Below, in pieces: positions 1 to 5,075 of a stretch of 10,044 bases of DNA; the stretch's first letter is position 1; each line of letters opens with the position of its first letter. The stretch is taken from contig JAISRV010000116.1 in NCBI GenBank assembly GCA_031273445.1, forward strand, positions 1 through 10,044. The letters are read 5' to 3'. This DNA comes from Candidatus Adiutrix sp. Lineage in GTDB: Bacteria > Desulfobacterota > Desulfarculia > Adiutricales > Adiutricaceae. The notes under the pieces were generated by a model. The model was not told the DNA's origin, ran no database searches, and saw nothing but the letters and a program-made list of their open reading frames with translations. Made by a program: the position numbers and the translations under genes.

Positions 1-71
1 GCCCCCAGAGCCTGGGCGCCGAACAGCGGCCAGAAGTTTCGTTTCATCAGGATGCGGCGAAAAATGGACAT
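1..71 (-). CDS. N-terminal fragment of a probable MFS-type (lysophospholipid transporter-like) membrane protein
   Basis: The gene starts with ATG at 71 and runs off the left edge after 23 codons. The visible protein is MSIFRRILMKRNFWPLFGAQ followed by ALG. A Shine-Dalgarno sequence AAAGAGG lies at 76-82, four bases before the ATG. The pattern of a basic N-terminus followed by an F-x-P-L-F-x-x-Q-x-L-G stretch resembles the first segment of LplT-like lysophospholipid transporters and their acyltransferase fusions (recalled family pattern). Only the very start is visible, so the family call is tentative and another MFS transporter is equally possible. It points the same way as the pseudouridine synthase pair, but a hairpin and a possible promoter lie between them, so it is probably transcribed separately. 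Confidence 0.5.
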   Translation of the reverse strand, partial: MSIFRRILMKRNFWPLFGAQALG

Positions 72-107
72 GTGGCCTCTTTAATAAAATTTTTAATTTC
101 AATTTAC

Positions 108-136
108 ATTTTAGAACCGCCGGAACCGCCTGTCGG
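108..136 (-). promoter_or_regulatory. Possible sigma-70 promoter for the left-edge transporter gene
   Basis: On the minus strand, CCGACA (131-136) and TAAAAT (108-113) are separated by 17 bases, matching four and five of six consensus positions. The start of transcription would fall near 101, about 30 bases before the ATG at 71. The region 80-113 is strongly AT-rich in an otherwise GC-rich window, as expected for a promoter and leader. There is no other support. Confidence 0.35.
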
Positions 137-146
137 CCATCGTTCA

Positions 147-189
147 GAGCGTCCTGAGTCATGAATTACTTTCATAACTCAGGACGCTC
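147..189. repeat. Long inverted repeat (hairpin) between the pseudouridine synthase unit and the left-edge gene
   Basis: Arms 147-159 (GAGCGTCCTGAGT) and 177-189 pair perfectly over 13 bp. After one C/A mismatch, 161-164 (ATGA) pairs with 172-175 for four more base pairs around a 7-base loop. It begins 37 bases past the stop codon of the minus-strand gene ending at 226. That position suggests a terminator or mRNA end structure. There is no T-run on either side, so an intrinsic terminator is not certain; an operator for a dimeric regulator is another possibility. Confidence 0.6.
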
Positions 190-225
190 GGCAATATGAC
201 TCAAGCCAAAAGTCGCCGATTCTCC

Positions 226-636
226 TTAAACCGCCTCCGGCGGCGACGGCCGGGGGGGCGTCCGCGTTAAAACCAATAAAAAACGGCCGGCGTCGGCCAG
301 GCTGATCCGCCTCGGGCCGGGGCCGGGCTTCAGCAGAATCAGGCCCAGCCGGGCCAGATTCACAGCTTCATAGCCGTCAGAGGCGAATTCGCAAGCCTGC
401 CAGCCGTCGGGCCGGCGGCCCAACGCGGCCAGAAAAGCCATATCTTCGCCGCTCAGACCCAGTTCAGCCACAATGGCCTCGGGCGGGCGGACTTCACGAT
501 TCCAGAGGGCCAGACGCTCCAGCAAATTTTTATTGCGCTTTTTGCTGTAACGGGCCAAAAGCCGCCAGGCCCAAAAGCCGATTCGCGCCAGCCGCACTTT
601 TTCGGTTTCGCCCGCCTGGCCGGTCAGCCCAACCAT
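226..636 (-). CDS. Hypothetical protein of 136 aa, translationally coupled to the pseudouridine synthase
   Basis: I do not recognise the family. The frame stays open further upstream (to 768), but the chosen ATG at 636 overlaps the stop codon of the upstream gene as TGATG and has an AGGG Shine-Dalgarno sequence six bases before it, so translational coupling is likely. The protein starts with a basic, aromatic region (residues 13-46, with FWAWRLLARY and a KKRNK cluster). It continues as a mixed helical region: residues 50-75 include PPEAIVAELGLSGEDMAFLA, and 84-103 include ASDGYEAVNLARLGLILL. The tail is proline-rich (127-134). No signal peptide or transmembrane segment is evident. The basic N-terminus and small helical body could suit nucleic-acid or protein binding, but this is speculation. 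Its pairing with an RNA-modifying enzyme is the only functional hint. Confidence 0.7.
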   Translation of the reverse strand: MVGLTGQAGETEKVRLARIGFWAWRLLARYSKKRNKNLLERLALWNREVRPPEAIVAELGLSGEDMAFLAALGRRPDGWQACEFASDGYEAVNLARLGLILLKPGPGPRRISLADAGRFLLVLTRTPPRPSPPEAV

Positions 637-1328
637 CAGCCGCCCTCGCTCGCCCCGGCTTGAAAACCGGAGCCCAGACGCGTCCAGGGCGGAATATCCG
701 GCGGGTCGGATTCGAAAGTCATCATCTCCCGACGGACGGGGTGTTCGATGGTCAGGGTCGCCGCCCACAGGCCAATGGCCGGGCCTTCCGGGGCGATGGC
801 GCTGCCGTATTTGGCGTCGCCCGCCACCGGGCAGCCCAGGGCGGCCAGTTGGGCCCGTATCTGGTGTTTAAAGCCGGTATGGAGATTGACGCCCAAAAGG
901 CTCAAAGCGCCCTCGCGCCGCATCAGACGCCAATCCAGGCAGGCCGGCCGGCCCTCTTCCCCGGGGGCGGCCGGGCGGGTCAAAGCCCCCTCCCGCACCA
1001 GACGCTGTTCCAGGCGGCCGCTTTCGCCGTCCAGGCGGCCGTCGACCAGGGCCAGATAGAATTTGCGGGCGGCGCGCTCCCGGAATTGACGGCTTAACCG
1101 GGCGGCGCATTTGGAGGTCTTGGCCAGGGCCATGACCCCGCCCACCGGCCGGTCCAGCCGGTGGGTCAGCCCCACAAAAGCCCGGCCGGGTTTATGGCGG
1201 GCCAGATATCGCTCCGCCCAGCCCAGCAAATTCGGCCGGGGGCCGCCGTCAGGCTGGGCCAGGAAGCCCGGCGGTTTTTGGGCTATTAAAAGGTGGTTGT
1301 CTTCATATATAATGACGGGATCCCGCAT
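636..1328 (-). CDS. RluA-family RNA pseudouridine synthase
   Basis: This enzyme isomerises uridine to pseudouridine in rRNA or tRNA. The 230-residue length fits the compact members without an S4 domain. The RluA signature is clear: an N-terminal I-x-Y-E-D-N-H-L-L-I strand (residues 6-15) leading to KPPGFLAQPD, the catalytic motif HRLDRPVGG at 56-64 with Asp59 as the expected nucleophile, the K-x-Y-L-A-L-V-x-G strand (89-97), and the C-terminal KHQIRAQLAALGCPVAGDAK block (154-173) followed by YG. The usual Arg in TG-R-x-HQIR is Phe here (TGFKHQIR, 151-158). The start at 1328 puts the conserved core at residue 6, so little could be trimmed. No Shine-Dalgarno site precedes it, because a promoter -10 box lies only six bases upstream. 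Which RNA site it modifies cannot be told from the sequence. Confidence 0.93.
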   Translation of the reverse strand: MRDPVIIYEDNHLLIAQKPPGFLAQPDGGPRPNLLGWAERYLARHKPGRAFVGLTHRLDRPVGGVMALAKTSKCAARLSRQFRERAARKFYLALVDGRLDGESGRLEQRLVREGALTRPAAPGEEGRPACLDWRLMRREGALSLLGVNLHTGFKHQIRAQLAALGCPVAGDAKYGSAIAPEGPAIGLWAATLTIEHPVRREMMTFESDPPDIPPWTRLGSGFQAGASEGG

Positions 1329-1334
1329 AGGCTC

Positions 1335-1362
1335 ATTATACGGGTTCTAAGGAAATTATCAA
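1335..1362 (-). promoter_or_regulatory. Sigma-70 promoter of the pseudouridine synthase gene, predicted leaderless start
   Basis: On the minus strand, TTGATA (1357-1362, five of six consensus) and TATAAT (1335-1340, perfect) are separated by 16 bases. Transcription should start about 7 bases after the -10 box, around 1328, which is the A of the ATG. The mRNA would then have essentially no 5' leader. Confidence 0.65.
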
Positions 1363-1373
1363 AGATTAAAACC

Positions 1374-1391
1374 TTTCTATTTTGCGTTGAC
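1374..1391 (+). repeat. Copy 1 of an exact 18-base repeat, upstream of the methyltransferase fusion
   Basis: TTTCTATTTTGCGTTGAC is identical to 3012-3029 and on the same strand. Both copies lie in intergenic DNA upstream of a plus-strand gene; this copy ends 48 bases before the ATG at 1440. The TTGAC end looks like a -35 box, but I see no good -10 box at 16-18 bases. Function is unknown. Confidence 0.6.
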
Positions 1392-1439
1392 GGATTAAAA
1401 ACCGCCGTCGGCGCCGAATTTCTTCATGGATGCCCCAAG

Positions 1440-2963
1440 ATGCCTACGAAAAAAAACTTGCCGGACACTCTGTCCGCCCTCGCCAAAGCGCCGACCGAAC
1501 ATAAAAAGGTCGGCCGCGATAAAAATTTGCCGGAAACTCTGCCCGCCCTCGCCCGCGAATTCGAGCGGGCCGGGCTCAAGCTATCCCCCAGGGAAGCGGA
1601 GCAGTTCTGGCGACTGCATCAGCTGCTGATCAGGCGCAACCCCGCCGGCGACCTGACCCGCGTCAGCGGCTTTTACAACCTGGTTTACAAGCATTATATC
1701 GACGGGGCCATGGCCGCCGAACTCATAAACCCGGTCGGCCTGACCATGGATTTGGGCAGCGGGGCCGGTTTCCCGGGGCTGCCGCTGGCTATCCGGCGGC
1801 CGGCCTGGCCCCTGATGCTGGCTGAGCCGCGCGGCCGTCGGCTGGCCTTCATGGAAGAGGCCGTGGCCCTTCTGGGGCTTGAGAAGGTGGAATTTTATCC
1901 GCACAAGGTCGGGCCCCGTTTTGACCGAAACATTGAAAATTTCATCACCCGCGACTTTGAAGCCGCCGCCGCCAGCCTGCGGCGGGCCGCCGCCCTCATC
2001 CCGCCGGGGGGGCGGGTCTACCTGATGAAAGGGCCGCGGGCGGATGAGGAATTAAGGGCCGCGGAAGCCCTGGCCGAGTTCGGCGACTTTGAAACCGAGG
2101 ACGACCGGGCCTACCTCCTGGGGCCCAGCGGCCTTAAACGCCGGCTGATCACCTGGCGCAAAAAAGACGGGGCCGCCCGCGCCGGACGCTCCGGCCCGCC
2201 GCCGCCCTGGCCTCTGGTGGAGATATCCAGCCGGGAAAACCCGCGTTACAAAAACTGGCTGAAAATTCTGAGCGGGCGAGGCCTGAAAAAAAGCGGCGAA
2301 GCGCTGATCTCCGGCCGCAAATTCGTCGCCGAAATTCTGGCTGCCCAGCCGGGGCGGGCCCGCGGCCTGATCGTCAGACGCTTGAGCGACCTCGACGGCT
2401 GCCCGGTTCCGGACGGCCTGACCGTCCACCTGGTTCGGCCGGAACTCTTTCCCGCCCTGGACCTTTACGGGGCCGGCGGGCCGCTTCTGCTGCTGGAGCG
2501 GCTCCAGCCGCCCGCCTGGGACGGGCGACTCCCCGACGGCCTGACCGTCTTTCTCCCCTTTCAGGATCCGGCCAACCTCGGCGCGGCCATACGCACCAGC
2601 GCCGCCCTGGGGGCGACGGCGGTGCTTTTGAAGGAAGCGGCCAGCCCCTGGCGCCCCAAGAGCCTGCGCGCCGCCGGCCCGGCCGTGTTGCTGGCCGATC
2701 TGCGCCAGGGGCCGTCGCTGGCGGAGCTGGCCCGCCAGAGCCGGCCCGGCCTTATGGCCCTGACCCCGACCGGGCAAAATATTCTGGACTTCAAGTTCCC
2801 GGCTCAGACCGGTTTCCTTTTCGGGCTCGAAGGCCCCGGCCTGGCCGGGCTGGACTGGCCGGCCGACCGCCGCCTCTCCATTCCCATGAGGGCGGGCGTG
2901 GAGTCGCTTAACGCCGCCGCGGCCCTGGCCGTCGCCCTGGGCCTCTGGGCGGCTCGCCGGTAG
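1440..2963 (+). CDS. rsmG: Fusion of RsmG-type 16S rRNA guanine-N7 methyltransferase and SpoU/TrmH-type RNA 2'-O-methyltransferase
   Basis: This is one continuous frame of 507 residues from ATG 1440. Residues about 35-243 match RsmG (GidB), which methylates N7 of G527 in 16S rRNA using SAM: NLVYKHYIDG (80-89) and the SAM-binding loop DLGSGAGFPGLPLAI (104-118), then RGRRLAFMEEAVALLGLEKV (131-150), TRDF (170-173) and LMKGP (195-199). A proline-rich linker (250-258) leads to a SpoU substrate-binding domain (about 263-345, starting ISSRENPRYK), then a SpoU/TrmH catalytic domain (366-507). The latter has motif 1 DPANLGAAIRTSAALGA (376-392), motif 2 FLFGLEGPGL (459-468) and motif 3 IPMRAGVESLNAAAAL (481-496), the knotted SPOUT site that methylates ribose 2'-O. 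The target of the second domain is unknown. RsmG alone is usually about 210 residues. Only a weak GGA (1428-1430) precedes the start. An in-frame ATG at 1293 would overlap the divergent gene and its promoter, so it was not used. Confidence 0.92.
   Translation: MPTKKNLPDTLSALAKAPTEHKKVGRDKNLPETLPALAREFERAGLKLSPREAEQFWRLHQLLIRRNPAGDLTRVSGFYNLVYKHYIDGAMAAELINPVGLTMDLGSGAGFPGLPLAIRRPAWPLMLAEPRGRRLAFMEEAVALLGLEKVEFYPHKVGPRFDRNIENFITRDFEAAAASLRRAAALIPPGGRVYLMKGPRADEELRAAEALAEFGDFETEDDRAYLLGPSGLKRRLITWRKKDGAARAGRSGPPPPWPLVEISSRENPRYKNWLKILSGRGLKKSGEALISGRKFVAEILAAQPGRARGLIVRRLSDLDGCPVPDGLTVHLVRPELFPALDLYGAGGPLLLLERLQPPAWDGRLPDGLTVFLPFQDPANLGAAIRTSAALGATAVLLKEAASPWRPKSLRAAGPAVLLADLRQGPSLAELARQSRPGLMALTPTGQNILDFKFPAQTGFLFGLEGPGLAGLDWPADRRLSIPMRAGVESLNAAAALAVALGLWAARR
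1452..1553 (+). repeat. Diverged duplication inside the 5' end of the rsmG fusion
   Basis: A 33-base unit at 1452-1484 recurs at 1521-1553 with three substitutions. The 69-base period is a multiple of three, so the frame is kept. The copies encode KNLPDTLSALA and KNLPETLPALA. The second copy adjoins the start of the RsmG fold, so the first copy looks like an added extension produced by tandem duplication. Confidence 0.8.
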
Positions 2964-3011
2964 AGGCTCTCTTCGTAGAAAACCATCCCTTTCAGAGGCC
3001 GACAGCCGACA

Positions 3012-3029
3012 TTTCTATTTTGCGTTGAC
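3012..3029 (+). repeat. Copy 2 of the exact 18-base repeat, in the fliF upstream region
   Basis: This is identical to 1374-1391. Here the repeat is followed by A, giving a perfect TTGACA at 3025-3030. No convincing -10 box follows at the usual distance: CCTAAA at 3049-3054 is 18 bases away and poor. It lies 49 bases after the stop codon of the fusion gene. Confidence 0.6.
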
Positions 3030-3045
3030 AGTTCCGCTCGTGCGG

Positions 3046-3074
3046 TTGCCTAAAGGCTTCCGCGGCCTTATAAT
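3046..3074 (+). promoter_or_regulatory. Possible sigma-70 promoter upstream of fliF
   Basis: TTGCCT (3046-3051) and a perfect TATAAT (3069-3074) are separated by 17 bases, with an AT-rich stretch TAATAATAAT continuing after the -10 box. Transcription would start near 3081, giving fliF a leader of about 120 bases. It could supply a basal level next to the sigma-54 element downstream. Confidence 0.45.
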
Positions 3075-3125
3075 AATAATTCGGTTGGTTTTATCAGCAA
3101 TATTCGCCAGCCTTGCCCTATCTTT

Positions 3126-3141
3126 TGGCCTAGTTATTGCT
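3126..3141 (+). promoter_or_regulatory. Probable sigma-54 (RpoN) promoter of the fliF operon
   Basis: The sequence TGGCCT-agtta-TTGCT aligns with the -24/-12 consensus TGGCAC-N5-TTGCW. The invariant GG (3127-3128) and GC (3139-3140) are 12 bases apart, as the family requires; the -12 half is perfect and the -24 half keeps TGGC. Transcription should start near 3152, about 48 bases before the fliF ATG. Sigma-54 control of basal-body genes by an enhancer-binding protein is known in many polar-flagellated bacteria. No enhancer site was identified. Confidence 0.6.
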
Positions 3142-3170
3142 TGTTTTCAGGCCTCAGTTGGTTAAATCTC

Positions 3171-3185
3171 TTGCAATAGTTGCAA
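3171..3185 (+). repeat. Small dyad TTGCAA-tag-TTGCAA in the fliF leader
   Basis: Two copies of the self-complementary hexamer TTGCAA (3171-3176 and 3180-3185) flank TAG. The second copy touches the AAAAGGGG Shine-Dalgarno sequence of fliF (3184-3191). Paired, it would form a short hairpin next to the ribosome binding site; it could also be a protein site. It may be chance. Confidence 0.35.
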
Positions 3186-3199
3186 AAGGGGCTGAAATC

Positions 3200-4972
3200 A
3201 TGGCTATAAATCTTCAGGATCGGCTCAATAGAGGGCGTGAAATCATTAACGGGGCGGGGCCGTCCAAGCTTATCGTGGCCGGCATTATTTTGGCGGCGGC
3301 CACGGCTGTTTTATTGACGGCCTTATTTTACAAGAGCGATCCGCCCTACGGCGTTCTTTATTCCCAACTCAGCCCCGAAGACGCCGGCGCCATTGCCGCT
3401 GAATTGAAAACCCAGAAGATTCCCTATAATCTGACGGCCGAGGGCACGGCTATAGAAGTGGAGGCCGACCGGGTTTCGGCCGTGCGCGTGGATCTGGCCG
3501 TCAAGGGTCTGCCGTCCAAAAGCAACGTCGGCTTTGAGATATTCGACAACCAGAAGCTGGGCGTCACCGACCTGGTGCAGAAGACCAACCTCATGAGGGC
3601 CGTTACCGGCGAACTGGAACGGACCATGATGAGCATGCCTGAAATCGACAACGCCAGGGTGCACGTCTCCATCCCCAAGGAAACTCTGTTCATCGAAGAC
3701 CAGGAAAGGCCGCAGGCTTCGGTGCTCTTGACTCTTCGGCGCGGCGCGGCTCTTTCCAAGGCCCAGATCATGGGCATTGTTCAGTTGATGACCTCATCGG
3801 TGGAAGGCTTGGGGGCCAATGACGTTTCCATCGTCGACAGCGAAAACGGATTGATCTGGAACAGCGAACTGAACAAGCCCGGATTTTTGAGCGACGACCA
3901 GGCCAAACGCAAGGCCGAATTTGAAAATGACCTGCGGCGGCGCATTCAGGCTATGATGGAGCGTGTGGTCGGCTTCGACCGGGTCACCACCACGGTTTTC
4001 GCCGAACTGGATTTTAAGGAAGTGGTCACCCAGGAAGACATCTGGGATCCAGAGCGCACGGCCGTCCGCAGCGAACAGAAGATCGTGGAAAAGCAGCTCG
4101 GCCCCGCCCGGGCCATGGCCGGCATTCCCAACGCCACCTATGAGCTGGGCACGGCCAACCGTCAAAATTCCGGCCTCGGCGGCCAGCAGGAACAGTATTC
4201 CCGCACGGAAGAGACCAACAACTACGAAGTGACCAACACGAAGCGCCAAACCGTGTCCAAAGCCGGCGATTTGAAAAAGCTCAGCGTCTCGGTTATTCTG
4301 GACGGCGTTTATGCCTTAAACGAGGCCGGCGAAAAAATTTTTACGCCGCTGCCGCAGGAAATGCTGACTCAACTGGAAGAATCCGTCAAAAGCATAGTGG
4401 GCTTTGACGCCTCAAGAGGCGACACCGTGGCCGTAACCAGCATGCAATTCGCCAGGCCCGATGAGCTCCCCGTCTGGCTGCCCTTCATCCTCGAACTGTT
4501 GCGGGAATTTTCGCGCCCCTTCATCAACCTTATTCTGATAGTGCTCTTCTTCTTCCTGGTGGTTCGGCCGATCATGAACTGGCTGAAGAAAGAAGTGGAA
4601 CCGGCCGGCAGCGGCGCGGAACCCGCGGTTCTGCCTGAATACCCCGGCGGCGGCCCCGGCGGCCCCGGCTTCGGCGACGGGCTGCCGCTGCCGGCGGCGC
4701 CCCGGGCCGAGGAAGCGCCGGCCCTGGCCCTGAAGGCATCTCCCGCCGACGAGGTCGGCGAAATTCCAGAAAGGACCGAACTGGAAGAAGGGCCGAATTA
4801 TGACGAAGAAGAAGAAGAGGTCGAAGAGGAAGAACCGCCGCGCCTGGCTTACGGCAACCTCAGCCGCGAGAACATTCTGCCTCTGGCCAGGGAAAATCTG
4901 GATCGCACCGTGGGGCTGGTTCGCGGCTGGATAGACGAAAAAGCGAAGACCTCCGATGAGCCCAAGATGTAG
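3200..4972 (+). CDS. fliF: Flagellar MS-ring protein FliF
   Basis: FliF builds the MS ring in the inner membrane, the base for rod, rotor and export apparatus. The protein has 590 residues, slightly above the usual 530-570. It has an N-terminal transmembrane helix (about 22-44, LIVAGIILAAATAVLLTALF), the YscJ/FliF ring-building domains (about 46-220, including FEIFDNQKLGVTDLVQKTNL at 112-131), the FliF C-terminal periplasmic domain (about 250-415), a second transmembrane helix (about 441-461, FINLILIVLFFFLVVRPIM) and a cytoplasmic tail. The last 40 residues, including LARENLDRTVGLVRGWI (562-578), form the FliG-binding helices. The linker is long, with a Gly/Pro-rich stretch (483-502) and an acidic run of Glu/Asp (535-545). 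ATG 3200 has AAAAGGGG eight bases upstream. A TTG at 3137 in frame lies inside the sigma-54 element and is not used. fliE, often just upstream of fliF, is not here. Confidence 0.97.
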   Translation: MAINLQDRLNRGREIINGAGPSKLIVAGIILAAATAVLLTALFYKSDPPYGVLYSQLSPEDAGAIAAELKTQKIPYNLTAEGTAIEVEADRVSAVRVDLAVKGLPSKSNVGFEIFDNQKLGVTDLVQKTNLMRAVTGELERTMMSMPEIDNARVHVSIPKETLFIEDQERPQASVLLTLRRGAALSKAQIMGIVQLMTSSVEGLGANDVSIVDSENGLIWNSELNKPGFLSDDQAKRKAEFENDLRRRIQAMMERVVGFDRVTTTVFAELDFKEVVTQEDIWDPERTAVRSEQKIVEKQLGPARAMAGIPNATYELGTANRQNSGLGGQQEQYSRTEETNNYEVTNTKRQTVSKAGDLKKLSVSVILDGVYALNEAGEKIFTPLPQEMLTQLEESVKSIVGFDASRGDTVAVTSMQFARPDELPVWLPFILELLREFSRPFINLILIVLFFFLVVRPIMNWLKKEVEPAGSGAEPAVLPEYPGGGPGGPGFGDGLPLPAAPRAEEAPALALKASPADEVGEIPERTELEEGPNYDEEEEEVEEEEPPRLAYGNLSRENILPLARENLDRTVGLVRGWIDEKAKTSDEPKM

Positions 4973-5013
4973 GCCGGGCGCCGGGGCCGTCCCAAACGGG
5001 ACGAACCCGGCCT
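4971..5013 (+). other. Intercistronic stem-loop between fliF and fliG
   Basis: An outer 8-bp stem AGGCCGGG (4971-4978) with CCCGGCCT (5006-5013) encloses an inner 6-bp stem CGTCCC (4988-4993) with GGGACG (4998-5003) and loop AAAC. The outer stem starts inside the fliF stop codon. No T-run follows and fliG begins 63 bases later, so it is more likely an mRNA-stability or expression-tuning structure than a terminator. Confidence 0.5.
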
Positions 5014-5075
5014 GGAACCGGTTCAGCGCGAATATTGGCGAACTTTGATTGCCGTAATATGTGGAGAACCCGCCG

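Noticed and set aside
660..1097. 145-codon plus-strand open frame opposite the pseudouridine synthase
   Set aside because: The minus-strand frame carries the HRLD catalytic motif and other conserved blocks; the plus-strand translation has no domain.
1293..1439. Upstream ATG for the rsmG fusion, adding 49 residues
   Set aside because: It would overlap the divergent pseudouridine synthase gene and its promoter. The added sequence is not RsmG-like and has no ribosome binding site.
2052..2777. 241-codon minus-strand open frame inside the methyltransferase fusion
   Set aside because: It is antisense to clear RsmG and SpoU motifs, Gly/Gln/Ala-rich, and has no recognisable domain.
3137..3199. Upstream TTG start for fliF, adding 21 residues
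   Set aside because: The TTG lies inside the sigma-54 -12 element and before the predicted transcription start; ATG 3200 has a strong Shine-Dalgarno site and gives the normal FliF start.
5036..5053. Sigma-54-like TTGGC and TTGCC pair upstream of fliG
   Set aside because: The GG and GC are 14 bases apart instead of 12, and sigma-54 promoters do not tolerate that spacing.
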